Positions 37,287 through 47,008 are shown, numbered from the stretch's first letter. The stretch: DNA of 64,000 nt from a candidate division KSB1 bacterium (GCA_022566355.1 JADFJB010000001.1:1-64000), one strand, 5' to 3'. Numbers and translations are program-made. The notes: generated from the letters alone by a model not told the origin.

Positions 37287-37931
37287 TTAGTTCAACACAA
37301 CATACCTTTCCAACCTGGAAACCTCCTTTTCGTCCACGTACTTACCAATTTCACGACGAAATTGCTTTAGGTTTCTATATGGGCGGTACTCTTTAAATTC
37401 ATGAAGCATCCGTTTACCAACTCCGGGAATACTCAGGATGTCTTCGTCACTTGCCGTATTCAGATTGATTGGGACAAAAACATACTGTTCCAGGCGCGCC
37501 AATTCCTTATCGTTCACATATTTTCCGATCTCTCTTCGGAATTGCGCCAGGGCCTTATAGGGACGATACTCCTCGAACTCATGGGCCATACGTTTACCTA
37601 CACCGGGAACCAGCCAAACTTCTTTTCGGGAAGCTGTGTTGAGGTTAATTGGGATAAATAATGTAACATACAATTTGGACAATGAGTCTTTGTGTACTGA
37701 CTGACTGAGTAATGTGTCCAATTCGGTCATTCTCAAAAAAGGCCGGTTTTCCAAAATATCCTTTACAAGCTTTTTATTGAGTTGAGGAAGTGAAAGCAGC
37801 TCCTTTTCCCCTGCCCGATTCGGATTTAGAACATTTTTGTTGTTGCCAACCTGACTAAATGCGGCACATACAGTAATAATTACAAAAATGAAAACCATCA
37901 TTATTGTAAATAAAGATTTATTTGAAGTCAT
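37287..37931 (-). CDS. Secreted protein with three helix-hairpin-helix (ComEA-like) units
   Basis: 214 residues. A signal peptide (about 1-27) is followed by three repeats that begin with N-x-A/N: NPNRAGEKELLSLPQLNKKL, NLNTASRKEVWLVPGVGKRM and NLNTASDEDILSIPGVGKRM. The last two also share E-YRPY-LxQFRREIGKYV and are near copies, so a recent internal duplication is likely. ComEA-like HhH domains bind DNA outside the cell membrane during uptake, but the added FRREIGKYV block is not part of ComEA. GGAG lies 7 nt before the ATG, and the gene overlaps the upstream membrane protein gene by 14 nt. Confidence 0.75.
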   Translation of the reverse strand: MTSNKSLFTIMMVFIFVIITVCAAFSQVGNNKNVLNPNRAGEKELLSLPQLNKKLVKDILENRPFLRMTELDTLLSQSVHKDSLSKLYVTLFIPINLNTASRKEVWLVPGVGKRMAHEFEEYRPYKALAQFRREIGKYVNDKELARLEQYVFVPINLNTASDEDILSIPGVGKRMLHEFKEYRPYRNLKQFRREIGKYVDEKEVSRLERYVVLN

Positions 37932-38448
37932 CTAAATTCTCCCGTTTTAATTTGGATTCTTTTTGGTTTATTCGAAAAACCGGATGTCTAAAAGTGTAAA
38001 CCGATCCCAGCAGACCAAGCTGGATCATTATGCCTGGAGCCAAAAAAGGTGTTGCACCTTTGATCGATTTCCAGAAAAGTTCTAATCCGGATAAAGAAGG
38101 ATACATCTCTAACTCGAATTCTACATTAACTCGATAATGTAAGATAACGCCAACACAGCCACTAATCATAAATAATATCATCACTATCTGAAGCACTCGC
38201 AAAACCATAGAAACACGTTTGAAAGCAAACCAGCCTAGAACTACCAGACTACCGCAAATAAGAATAAGAGGCACAAATTGCCAGTAGACTTCAAAATGTT
38301 CTAGTAGCAGAAGTTCCACACCAGCGCCCAGTAAACCGGCAACAAATATGAGTAAAAGAAGATTTCGAATAATCTTACCAGTTGTGAAATTGCTGTGTTT
38401 GTCAGATGAGGTATTGTTCATTAGATAATGTACATAATACATTTTCAA
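37918..38448 (-). CDS. Hypothetical membrane protein
   Basis: 176 residues with about four membrane segments (LLLLIFVAGLLGAGVELLLL, FVPLILICGSLVVLGWFAF, VLQIVMILFMISGCVGVILH, and a last one near LAPGIMIQLGLLGSVYTF). No family recognised. Its 3' end overlaps the start of the helix-hairpin-helix gene, so the two are co-expressed. The promoter should lie in the 200-bp gap shared with the divergent tetR gene. Confidence 0.55.
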   Translation of the reverse strand: MKMYYVHYLMNNTSSDKHSNFTTGKIIRNLLLLIFVAGLLGAGVELLLLEHFEVYWQFVPLILICGSLVVLGWFAFKRVSMVLRVLQIVMILFMISGCVGVILHYRVNVEFELEMYPSLSGLELFWKSIKGATPFLAPGIMIQLGLLGSVYTFRHPVFRINQKESKLKRENLDDFK

Positions 38449-38526
38449 TAAGCATCACAATTTTTTTATTTTGTTTTTCTAAGATAAAAAGCTGGAACTC
38501 ATGACAATTTCCATCGTAGATTCATT

Positions 38527-38594
38527 CATTCGTTTGATTAAAGCATTCGTTTGATTAAAGCATTCGTTTGATTAAAGCATACGTTTGATTAAAT
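38527..38594. repeat. Four tandem 17-bp repeats in the tetR/membrane-protein promoter region
   Basis: CATTCGTTTGATTAAAG occurs at 38527-38543, 38544-38560 and 38561-38577 without change, then as CATACGTTTGATTAAAT at 38578-38594. The array lies 57 bp before the tetR start in the divergent intergenic region. Phased copies of this size could be operator sites or a slippage-prone promoter element; equally it may be neutral. Confidence 0.85.
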
Positions 38595-38650
38595 TTTGGT
38601 AATGAGTATGAAATCACAAATTTTTTTTCTACTTTTATTGCAGGAATATC

Positions 38651-39298
38651 ATGGAGCAACTTGACACGAGAACGAGACTGTTAGATGTGGCCGAAGAATT
38701 ATTTGCAGAGAAGGGAATCGGATCAACTTCCCTGCGAAAAATTATTGCTGAAGCAGGCGTCAACCTCGCATCTATTCATTACCATTTTGGCTCCAAGGAA
38801 GCCCTTGCCTGGGAGGTTTTTGCCCGGCGTATTAAACCCGTTAATGCGGAACGGCTACAGCGACTCGACAGAATTGAGGAAAGATCCGGTGAGACACCTC
38901 CAAACCTTGAAGAATTGATCAGGGCATTCATCGAACCGGCAATCCGGATTAAGTTTGATGAACCTGAACGCACCAAACTTATTCTTAGGCTGGTTGCTCA
39001 ATTACAATCGGATTCCGGGAATTTAGGTGACCATTTTGTTGATCTATTTGAAGAAGTAGCAACGCGATTCATAGCTGCATTTCAAGCCGCTCTTTCCCAG
39101 CATTCCCATGCAGAACTTTATTGGCGTTTTAAATTTATGCTCGGCGTCATGCATATGATCATGGCACAGCCTCCGGTGCAGGAAAGTAAAATATTTTCAC
39201 CCCCGGAATTGGATCTGGAGAGTATTTTAGCCCACGTAATTCCGTTCCTGGTAGCAGGTTTTAAAACACCTACTTTAAATGTCTTAAAACAGGAATAA
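38651..39298 (+). CDS. TetR/AcrR-family regulator of the drug efflux operon
   Basis: 215 residues. The N-terminal helix-turn-helix (TRLLDVAEELFAEKGIGSTS, LRKIIAEAGVNLASIHYHFG, SKEALAWEVFARRI) is the TetR DNA-binding domain; the C-terminal region (ERTKLILRLVAQ, ELYWRFKFMLGVMHMIM) fits the CerR/YbiH-type ligand domain. It is the first gene of a four-gene plus-strand operon ending in an RND pump, with its stop 4 nt before the next gene, so it most likely represses the operon and is relieved by a pump substrate. AGGA lies 5 nt before the ATG. Confidence 0.92.
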   Translation: MEQLDTRTRLLDVAEELFAEKGIGSTSLRKIIAEAGVNLASIHYHFGSKEALAWEVFARRIKPVNAERLQRLDRIEERSGETPPNLEELIRAFIEPAIRIKFDEPERTKLILRLVAQLQSDSGNLGDHFVDLFEEVATRFIAAFQAALSQHSHAELYWRFKFMLGVMHMIMAQPPVQESKIFSPPELDLESILAHVIPFLVAGFKTPTLNVLKQE

Positions 39299-39302
39299 AA
39301 CT

Positions 39303-40742
39303 ATGGTAAGAAAATTATTTGTTTTACTGCTGACACTTTTATTCATCTCATGCGCTTCGGCGCCGTCAAAACAAGATATAGAAACTGGGGTAACTGCTCC
39401 GACTAGCTGGCAATATTCTTCAACCATTGCTGCTGAAATCGATTCTGCATGGTGGACTGAATTTAACGATCCTCAACTGAACCAGGTTTTGGATGAAGCC
39501 TTCAATAAAAATTACGATCTAACCATTGCTGCTGCTAATTTTCATTCTGCAGCTGCCCAGGCAAGGATCGCCGGCGCTCCACTTTACCCACAAGCGAATC
39601 TTTCCTTTAACGGCGCCAGAAACAAACAAAATTTTATTGGATTTCCTATCCCTGGCGCCGGAGGCAACGTCTTAAGCAGCACAACGACTTCATTCGGTGT
39701 CTCGATGAATGTAAGCTGGGAGCTCGATTTATGGGGACGATTGCGATCGGATAAGGCAGCGGCTGTAGCTCAACTTCAAGCAACTCACGCTGATTTTATT
39801 GGCGCGAGGCTTTCTTTAGCTGCCCAGGCCAGCAAAAGCTGGTTTGCTGCCATTGAAGCAAAACGACAGATGGAATTATCGCAGGCTACGGCTGATAGCT
39901 GGCTCACATCTTATGAACGAGTTCAAAGACGCTACGAAAATGGCTTGACCAGTTCCCTGGATCTTCGTTTGTCTCGAGCCAATCTGTCTATTGCAGAAGC
40001 CAACCTCAGCGCCAGAAAATCCCAGTATGAAAATGTGTTACGGCAACTTGAAATACTCTTGCGACGATATCCTTCGGCAAGTATGGAAATAAACCGTGAA
40101 CTTCCGGAAACATCAAGAGAAGTTCCAACTGGATTGCCAGCCGACCTGGTTTCACGCCGACCTGACCTGGCGGCTGCGGAACGACGTTTAGCTGCATCTT
40201 ATGCCGGCGTTTCAGGCGCTAAAGCTGCACTGCTGCCGCAAATCAGTCTTACAAGCTCCGGAGGAACTTCCAGCAATCAGCTTAACGATTTATTAAATGG
40301 AAATTTTAGTGTTTGGAGTATTGCCGGTAGTTTGTTGCAACCTATCTTTCAAGGCGGGAGATTGCGTGCGAATGTCGATCTCGCTAAAACCAAAACTGAG
40401 ATTGCCCTGGCACAATACCAACGTGCCCTTCTGAATGCCTTTGCTGAGGTTGAGAATGCCCTGGCTAACGAGAAGTACTTAAATGAACGGCAGGTTGCTT
40501 TAAAAGAAGCAACGCGACAATCTACAGCGGCCCAGGCTCTGGCAGAGTCACAGTACAATCGGGGCTTAATCAATTTCGTAACCATGCTGGAAACCCAGCG
40601 AGCAGCCTATGACAATGAACGGCAATTGCTTACCGTCCGCCGGCAGCGCCTTGATGCAAGAATCGATCTGTACCTGGCGCTGGGTGGTGGTTTTACAGTC
40701 AACAAAGACAAACAGATTCAAGATCAGGAGAATCCGTTATGA
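39303..40742 (+). CDS. NodT/OprM-type outer membrane efflux lipoprotein
   Basis: 479 residues. The lipoprotein signal LLTLLFISCAS gives a lipidated Cys near 18. The body has the NodT landmarks: WWTEFNDPQLNQVLDEAF, LTIAAANFHSAAAQARIAGA, SWELDLWGRLRSDKAAAVAQ, and GLPADLVSRRPDLAAAERRL. It forms the outer membrane channel of the tripartite pump. The ribosome binding site AGGA lies within the end of tetR. Its stop overlaps the start of the adaptor (ATGA). Confidence 0.92.
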   Translation: MVRKLFVLLLTLLFISCASAPSKQDIETGVTAPTSWQYSSTIAAEIDSAWWTEFNDPQLNQVLDEAFNKNYDLTIAAANFHSAAAQARIAGAPLYPQANLSFNGARNKQNFIGFPIPGAGGNVLSSTTTSFGVSMNVSWELDLWGRLRSDKAAAVAQLQATHADFIGARLSLAAQASKSWFAAIEAKRQMELSQATADSWLTSYERVQRRYENGLTSSLDLRLSRANLSIAEANLSARKSQYENVLRQLEILLRRYPSASMEINRELPETSREVPTGLPADLVSRRPDLAAAERRLAASYAGVSGAKAALLPQISLTSSGGTSSNQLNDLLNGNFSVWSIAGSLLQPIFQGGRLRANVDLAKTKTEIALAQYQRALLNAFAEVENALANEKYLNERQVALKEATRQSTAAQALAESQYNRGLINFVTMLETQRAAYDNERQLLTVRRQRLDARIDLYLALGGGFTVNKDKQIQDQENPL

Positions 40743-41944
40743 AGGAAAAGAAGAAATTTGTTCTACCTATATTGGTGATTTTTGTTAGCATCCTGGGTGC
40801 AATCGTGATTGTTGCATCCAGACCTGAAGTTAAGCCCTTACCTCCTGAGGTCTCAAGAAAAATAATTCGAGCGCAGAAAGTGTACAAACAAAGCGTTCAA
40901 ATGGTAGTCAAATCGCAAGGAACTGTAGTACCTCGAACAGAAAGTGTACTGGTTTCCCAGGCGGCAGGGCTTATCATTGCCGTCTCGCCATCATTCGTTG
41001 TAGGTGGATTCTTTGAGAAAGGAGATGTTCTGGTTTCTCTCGATCCACGCGATTATGAATTTGCCCTGACACAGGTAAAACATCAAGTTGCCCAAACCGA
41101 GTTATCTTTGGAAATTGAAGGACAGGAAGCCAAGATTGCAAAAGAAGAATGGCATCGTTTAAATGATGGCCAAGCGCCTCCGTTGGTTGCCAGGGAGCCG
41201 CAGGTGAACCAGGCTCGCGCAGCGTTGGAAGCTGCTAAGGCAGGTATGTTGCAGGCCCAGCTCAATCTTGAACGAACCCAAATTCGAGCGCCGTTTTCAG
41301 GGCGGGTACGCAATAAGCATGTAGACGTTGGCCAGTACGTTACTCCCGGTTTGGCGGTAGCTAAGATTTATGCTGTTGATTATGTAGAAGTTCGTCTCCC
41401 CATACCCGATGAAGAACTTGCTTATGTTGACATTCCTTTGGATTTTCGTGGTGCAAAAACGAACCACAAAGGGCCAATAGTAATTCTGAAGACGCGCTTC
41501 GCAGGTGAAGAACATGAATGGCAGGGCTATATCACCCGGATTGAAGGAGAGATCGATGCACGCAGCAGAATGATTCATGCGGTCGTCCGGGTTGAAAATC
41601 CCTATAGCAAAAAACCCAACTCAATTAGGCCTCCATTAACAGTCGGGATGTTTGTGTATGCGGAAATCGAAGGGAAATATGTAGATGATTTGTATGCGAT
41701 CCCGCGTGCTGCTCTTCGAGATAATGGCCAGGTCCTGATTGTGGATGCTGATGAGCGCTTACGATTTCGCAACGTTGAGCCATTTCGTTTCGATTCTGAA
41801 ATTGTATATATTCGTTCAGGGCTGGAAGACGGAGAGCAAATTTGCATTTCGACACTTCAGGCAGTCGTCGATGGTATGCCGGTTAGTGTACTAGAAGAAA
41901 AAGTTTATGTAGGTAAAGAAACAAAATTAGAGGAGACCAAATGA
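40739..41944 (+). CDS. RND efflux periplasmic adaptor (AcrA/MexE type)
   Basis: 401 residues with an N-terminal membrane anchor (FVLPILVIFVSILGAIVIVA). It has lipoyl halves (LIIAVSPSFVVGGFFEKGDVL; TQIRAPFSGRVRNKHVDVGQ), a short helical hairpin with coiled-coil heptads between them, and a beta-barrel (YAIPRAALRDNGQVLIVDAD). It bridges the inner membrane pump and the outer membrane channel. Both ends overlap neighbours by ATGA, so the operon is tightly coupled. Confidence 0.92.
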   Translation: MKEKKKFVLPILVIFVSILGAIVIVASRPEVKPLPPEVSRKIIRAQKVYKQSVQMVVKSQGTVVPRTESVLVSQAAGLIIAVSPSFVVGGFFEKGDVLVSLDPRDYEFALTQVKHQVAQTELSLEIEGQEAKIAKEEWHRLNDGQAPPLVAREPQVNQARAALEAAKAGMLQAQLNLERTQIRAPFSGRVRNKHVDVGQYVTPGLAVAKIYAVDYVEVRLPIPDEELAYVDIPLDFRGAKTNHKGPIVILKTRFAGEEHEWQGYITRIEGEIDARSRMIHAVVRVENPYSKKPNSIRPPLTVGMFVYAEIEGKYVDDLYAIPRAALRDNGQVLIVDADERLRFRNVEPFRFDSEIVYIRSGLEDGEQICISTLQAVVDGMPVSVLEEKVYVGKETKLEETK

Positions 41945-44900
41945 ATCGTGCCATAGAGTGGTTTGCTCATAACCGGGTAACGGCAAATCTTCTAATGATT
42001 GCCATTATTGTGGCTGGTGTTATATCTCTGTCACAAATAAAATTGGAAGTTTTCCCGGAGTTTTCTGCAGATTTGATTAGGGTCTCGGTAGCCTACTTAG
42101 GCGCTGCTCCGGAGGAAGTGGAGGAAGGTGTCTGCGTCCGAGTGGAAGAAGCGATTCAAGACCTTGAAGGAATTAAGAAAATCACTGCAACAGCATCGGA
42201 GAATATAGGTACTGTTGTGATAGAAGTTGAAACCGGTTATGATATTAGGAAATTGTTGGATGACATCAAATCCCGTGTAGATGCCATTACTACTTTCCCA
42301 AGGGAAACCGAAAAACCAGTGGTCCAGGAAATACTGAACCGCCGACAGGTTATCAACGTAGCCATTTCGGGCCAGGCGGATGAGAAAAGCCTTAAATTTC
42401 TCGGGGAGCGAATCAGGGATGAAATTAGCGACTTGCCGGAGATTAGTCAAGTGGAATTAACCGCTGCCCGGCCTTATGAAATTGCCATCGAAGTATCTGA
42501 AGAAGCATTGCGCCGCTATGGACTCACTTTCGATGAAGTGGCCCAGGCAGTTCGATTGTCTTCTTTGGATCTACCTGGTGGTTCGATTAAAACCAGTAGC
42601 GGTGAAATATCATTACGGACTAAAGGGCAGGCTTATCGCGGTCAAGAATTCGAAAATTTGATCTTGCGTACTTCAGCGGATGGAACGCGACTGAAACTGG
42701 GAGATGTTGCAACTATTGTCGATGGTTTTGCAGAAAGCGATCAATTTTCCAGGTTTAATAACGAACCTACGGTTCTGGTTCAAATTTTCAGAGTAGGAGA
42801 AGAAAATGCCCTAACAGTAGCCAATGCTGTAAAAGAGTATATCGCAGAAGCGCAATTGCGAATGCCGGAAGGAATCCACCTCACCACCTGGCAAGACGAC
42901 TCGCTGCTGCTAAAAGATCGACTCAATTTACTTCTGCGTAACGGGCGCAACGGTTTTATATTGGTCTTTCTGGCTCTTGCATTATTTTTAAGATTAAGGC
43001 TGGCATGGTGGGTGACGGTAGGGATGATCATCTCGTTTTTTGGCGCATTTTGGGTGATGCCCAATTTTGATGTCTCCATCAATATGATCTCATTGTTTGC
43101 CTTCATACTGGTACTCGGTATCATCGTTGATGACGCAATTATAGTGGGAGAAAATGTTTATACACACCTGGAACAAGGTAAAAGTAGTTTAAGAGCGGCC
43201 ATTGAAGGAGCACAAGGGGTCGCAGTTCCTGTGACCTTTGCCGTATTGACTACAGTAGCTGCATTTTCGCCTTTGCTTTCCGTTGCTGGTTTCATGGGAA
43301 AAATTATGAGAGTTATTCCCATTATTGTTATTGCTACACTGTTATTTTCCCTGGTTGAATCGTTGCTAATTTTGCCGGCCCACTTGTCTCATCTTCATCT
43401 CAAGAATAAAAAAAAACCAAGCTGGGGTTTAGCAAAATGGTGGGATAAATTTCAGGAGGGATTTGCCGTAAAATTACGCTACTTCATTAATGTACATTAC
43501 CGCAATATTCTGGACCTGGCTTTGCGCTGGCGCTATCTTTCCATTTCCCTGGGTGTCGGGATGCTCATTCTTACCATTGGCCTGGTTGCCGGAGGCAGGA
43601 TAAAATTTACTTTCATGCCCCAGGTTGAGGCTGACAATGTCGTAGCCCTCTTAACCATGCCCCAGGGAACATCCGCTGATGTTACCGCCCAGGCGGTTAA
43701 GGTCCTGGAAGAAAACGCCCTAAAACTGAAAAACGAATTTAAAGATGGAGACAGCACGCCAATTCAGCACATTCTGGCTTCGGTTGGCTCCCAACCGTTT
43801 CTTACTCGACAAATGAATCCTGGCGGTCCCAGCACAAGTACATTTAGTGGTTCCCATCTTGGTGAAGTAAACCTCCAGTTGTTTTCCTCTGAAATCCGTG
43901 ATGTAACCAGCCCGGAATTAGCGCAACGATGGCGTGAGTTAGTCGGTACTGTGCCGGATGCTGAAAAATTGATTTTCTCCTCGTCATTGTTCTCTGTGGG
44001 TGAAGCGATCAATTTTCAATTAGCGGGTGCAAACTACGAAGAGCTCCAGCTAGCCGCGAATGAACTCAAAGCCCGGATTGGTGAATACCCCGGAGTTTTT
44101 GATATTTCAGACTCGTTTCGGGGTGGGAAAAAAGAGATCAAACTCAAAATAAAACCCGAAGCTGAAGCACTCGGACTTTCTCTTTCCGATCTGGCGCGGC
44201 AAGTGCGCCAGGCATTTTACGGTGAGGAAGTACAGAGAATTCAACGCGGTCGTGACGATATTCGTGTCATGGTTAGATACCCGGAGAACCAGCGAAAATC
44301 TTTGGGTGATCTTGAGAATATGCGTATTCATATACCTGGCGGGGGAGAAGTTCCGTTCCATATCGCGGCAGAAGTCCAACAAGGCATCGGCTTTGCTTCC
44401 ATCAACCGCACTGACCGCAAAAGGACCATCAACATCACGGCAGATGTTGACTTAAGCAAAGCAAATGCCAACGAGATTGTCGCCGACATCAGCGCAAATG
44501 TGATGCCTTATCTGCTGGAAAAATACCCGGGCTTAAGTTATTCCCTTGAGGGTGAACAATCCGAACAGCAGAAGACCCTTGCCGGCTTGGGACGAGGATT
44601 TTTGTTTGCCTTGCTGATCATATATATTTTGCTTGCCATTCCTTTTCGCTCATATTCCCAACCTTTCATCGTGATGAGCGCTATTCCGTTTGGATTGATT
44701 GGTGCAATATGGGGTCATGTGTTTATGGGATTGAATTTAACCATCCTTTCCGGATTTGGCGTGGTTGCATTAACCGGTGTAGTGGTTAATGATAGCTTGT
44801 TGATGGTTGATTTCGTCAACCGGGCAAGGGCATCAGGACTGCCTCTTCATGAGGCCATCCGGGAGGCTGGGGGTTCTCGTTTTCGGCCGATCATGCTAAC

Positions 44901-45126
44901 CTCATTGACCACTTTCGCCGGACTTACACCACTGCTCCTGGAAAGAAGCCTGCAGGCACAATTCCTGATTCCAATGGCCATTTCGCTTGCTTTTGGTGTC
45001 ATGTTTGCGACTTTGATTACGCTGATATTAGTGCCTTGTATTTACCACATTCTGGAGGATGTGAAAGTAGGGTTGGCTAAGGGTTGGAGAAGAGTTCGAA
45101 CTGAACCGGAATTGGTTGAGGTATGA
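41941..45126 (+). CDS. RND multidrug efflux permease (AcrB/MdtB-like)
   Basis: 1061 residues, twelve membrane segments in two halves. The start AIEWFAHNRVTANLLMIAII and ILVLGIIVDDAIIVGENVY in TM4 hold the proton-relay Asp pair. GVVVNDSLLMVDFVNRAR in the second half is typical of HAE-type pumps of the Gram-negative inner membrane. The substrate range cannot be read from sequence. It is the last gene of the tetR operon. The first half of the pump domain is normal in length and no frameshift is seen. Confidence 0.92.
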   Translation: MNRAIEWFAHNRVTANLLMIAIIVAGVISLSQIKLEVFPEFSADLIRVSVAYLGAAPEEVEEGVCVRVEEAIQDLEGIKKITATASENIGTVVIEVETGYDIRKLLDDIKSRVDAITTFPRETEKPVVQEILNRRQVINVAISGQADEKSLKFLGERIRDEISDLPEISQVELTAARPYEIAIEVSEEALRRYGLTFDEVAQAVRLSSLDLPGGSIKTSSGEISLRTKGQAYRGQEFENLILRTSADGTRLKLGDVATIVDGFAESDQFSRFNNEPTVLVQIFRVGEENALTVANAVKEYIAEAQLRMPEGIHLTTWQDDSLLLKDRLNLLLRNGRNGFILVFLALALFLRLRLAWWVTVGMIISFFGAFWVMPNFDVSINMISLFAFILVLGIIVDDAIIVGENVYTHLEQGKSSLRAAIEGAQGVAVPVTFAVLTTVAAFSPLLSVAGFMGKIMRVIPIIVIATLLFSLVESLLILPAHLSHLHLKNKKKPSWGLAKWWDKFQEGFAVKLRYFINVHYRNILDLALRWRYLSISLGVGMLILTIGLVAGGRIKFTFMPQVEADNVVALLTMPQGTSADVTAQAVKVLEENALKLKNEFKDGDSTPIQHILASVGSQPFLTRQMNPGGPSTSTFSGSHLGEVNLQLFSSEIRDVTSPELAQRWRELVGTVPDAEKLIFSSSLFSVGEAINFQLAGANYEELQLAANELKARIGEYPGVFDISDSFRGGKKEIKLKIKPEAEALGLSLSDLARQVRQAFYGEEVQRIQRGRDDIRVMVRYPENQRKSLGDLENMRIHIPGGGEVPFHIAAEVQQGIGFASINRTDRKRTINITADVDLSKANANEIVADISANVMPYLLEKYPGLSYSLEGEQSEQQKTLAGLGRGFLFALLIIYILLAIPFRSYSQPFIVMSAIPFGLIGAIWGHVFMGLNLTILSGFGVVALTGVVVNDSLLMVDFVNRARASGLPLHEAIREAGGSRFRPIMLTSLTTFAGLTPLLLERSLQAQFLIPMAISLAFGVMFATLITLILVPCIYHILEDVKVGLAKGWRRVRTEPELVEV

Positions 45127-45196
45127 GGTTGATTGTTACAATAATTCTTTAGCAAGATTTCTTAGAATTACAACATCACTATTTTTCAGGCATTCC

Positions 45197-45602
45197 TTAG
45201 GTTATTATAGCAATCTGAATCAAAATTCCCAGGTAACTTGAAGCTTTTACCTGGTGTTCAGTCTCTTCAGGACCTTCCAAATTGTTATGTATTTCATGAG
45301 TGCTTTTTCCGATAAGGAATAGACCCCCAAAGATCAGAATTAAGTCCGTCCTGAGATGTCATTTGCAAAAATAGTAAAAAAAGGTTTGGTTAAGCCCATC
45401 ACCCAGGTCAATGAGAGGAGTAATAAAATTCGCGTAATCATCGCCAGGCTAAGTCCAATTATTCTGGCTTGATTTCTTTGGCTGGAGGGTAAACGTCCAA
45501 CTAGGATTGATATAAAAATGATATTATCGATGCCGAGGACAATCTCCAAAGCTGTAAGTGTTGTAAGGGCAATCCATGTTTGGGGTCAATTAACCAATCC
45601 AT
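45197..45602 (-). pseudogene. Decayed TerC-family membrane protein gene
   Basis: From the ATG at 45602 the frame reads MDWLID, then a missing base in a C run (expected D-P-Q-T) shifts it. WIALTTLTALEIVLGIDNII, ISILVGRLPSSQRNQARIIG and FANDISGR continue in the next frame until a second one-base loss. LILIFGGLFLIGKSTHEIHN and SSYLGILIQIAI follow in a third frame, after which the gene stops at TAA 45197-45199. TerC proteins are much longer (two repeats of three to four membrane segments), so the C-terminal half is missing. TerC proteins are integral membrane proteins with metal or redox links. This copy cannot be functional. Confidence 0.85.
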
Positions 45603-45703
45603 GTTTTACGCTCCTATTCTCAATTCTTTCTACAATCTGATTATTTCCTACCCCTAATCTTTGAAAAGAGTAACTTAGCGATTCCGTAATAGGGAAGAAT
45701 AAA

Positions 45704-45904
45704 TCATAATATTTGTCTCTTTTCAAAATTTAATTTGGAGATTATTCCGTCACAATGGTTACAAAAAAATGCGGTCCATGTATTTTCCTGAATACGCCCA
45801 TCAGTAATTGCCGGTTGCTGCCAGATTTCGATCAAATGTGGGTTAACTACATGACAATGGGGACAGGTACTCGAACGAGATGAAACAATTAATTTCATAG
45901 TCAT
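45704..45904 (-). CDS. Small zinc-ribbon-like protein
   Basis: 66 residues with two Cys pairs, STCPHCHVVNPHL near 12 and FFCNHCDGII near 48, as in small zinc ribbons. The spacing between pairs (about 30 residues) is normal for one. No other domain is present. The gene lies on the minus strand between the TerC remnant and a membrane protein gene. The start may be the first or the second ATG (MTM). Confidence 0.55.
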   Translation of the reverse strand: MTMKLIVSSRSSTCPHCHVVNPHLIEIWQQPAITDGRIQENTWTAFFCNHCDGIISKLNFEKRQIL

Positions 45905-45923
45905 TTCTAAAGAACCTTGTCAT

Positions 45924-46478
45924 TTATTTTTTTGAAGTAATATCTAATATTGAATCCGTAGATCGTTTTGCAATATGTTCAATCTCTATATAATGCTGAC
46001 AGGAACCCAGTAAATTGATATATTTCAAATCCAGTTCCTCCACCATCGTCTTTAATTCCTTTGAATCGGGAAACACGTAATCACAATCTGGTTTAATGGA
46101 TCGAGCTTGCTCGATTGTTAAATGAATGAGATTCAACACGGCGTTTAAATTCTCAAGCACTTCATCCTGTTGCAGCACATTCGCCCGACCTCTTTTTGTT
46201 TGCAATCCCGTAAAAAGACTTTTGATATCATCCCAATATTTTGCATAAGCTGAATCGACTACTTTCTCATCCAAAGCACGGGTATAAACCACATTCATGG
46301 CGATCTGGTTTAGCAATAATCGAATAACATTAATACCTATTAATAATTCGATTGTGATCGCGGTTATCTCCGCATGAAGAGGGGATTTTTTATGTAAGTT
46401 ACTTATTTTATGGATACAATAAAATAGTACTATTGACAGTGCAATTAAGTCAACAATCAATTCCGTAGTAGAAATCAA
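45924..46478 (-). CDS. Hypothetical membrane-anchored helical protein
   Basis: 184 residues with an N-terminal membrane segment (LIVDLIALSIVLFYCIHKI), then a long helical part (ITIELLIGINVIRLLLNQIA, ENLNAVLNLIHLTIEQARSI, MVEELDLKYINLLGSC). No family recognised. The best start is a TTG at 46478, since an in-frame stop lies four codons before it. It is only 19 nt upstream of the zinc-ribbon gene and probably co-transcribed. Confidence 0.5.
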   Translation of the reverse strand: MISTTELIVDLIALSIVLFYCIHKISNLHKKSPLHAEITAITIELLIGINVIRLLLNQIAMNVVYTRALDEKVVDSAYAKYWDDIKSLFTGLQTKRGRANVLQQDEVLENLNAVLNLIHLTIEQARSIKPDCDYVFPDSKELKTMVEELDLKYINLLGSCQHYIEIEHIAKRSTDSILDITSKK

Positions 46479-47008
46479 TTTATTCAGCTTTCATTATAAA
46501 TGTTTTCTTACAAAAAATCTATACCTAATAGTACCAAATAATGATCAAAAAAAAACCTAACCCAAGCAACGCATCCTTGCTTAGATCAGGCTTCCATGTA
46601 AACAACCTTTTTTGCTTCACTGCAAATGAATAAAAGAACAATTTGAGACACTAATTATAATGATCAGAATTAACAAAGTCAAGGGGAAAATGAATTTGAT
46701 AGGATTGGACTTTGTCAGTACCTTTCTTAATATGCTCAAATTTTATAGTTATCTCTCTATGATCTAGTGGAATGATTCCAAAAATAACGTGTGTTTCAGA
46801 ATAAACATAAATGAATTGTTAAATTCTGATTATAAAGTGTCATCAGCCACCCTGAGCGCAGTCGAAGGGTGACGAGTTTTTGTTGTCATTGAACTTAATG
46901 GCTATTAATGACAAAGTGTCTTAGACAGCAGCTTTAAGCATAATGGTTGTCATTGAATATTGCGATGATAATTAGGAATCGTTTAACTAGTATTGCCGTG
47001 GCAAAAAT
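46479..47008. other. Gene-free gap with short palindromic repeats
   Basis: 530 bp with no convincing gene. At 46848-46871 lies CACCCTGAGCGC with AGTCGAAGGGTG, a 24-bp hairpin of the CCTGAG-x-GAAGTCGAAGG type also seen in the element at 19205. The word GTTGTCATTGAA occurs twice (near 46882 and 46943), and TGTCATT/AATGACA near 46884-46913 forms another dyad. These look like intergenic repeats. The rest is AT-rich and unremarkable. Confidence 0.5.
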
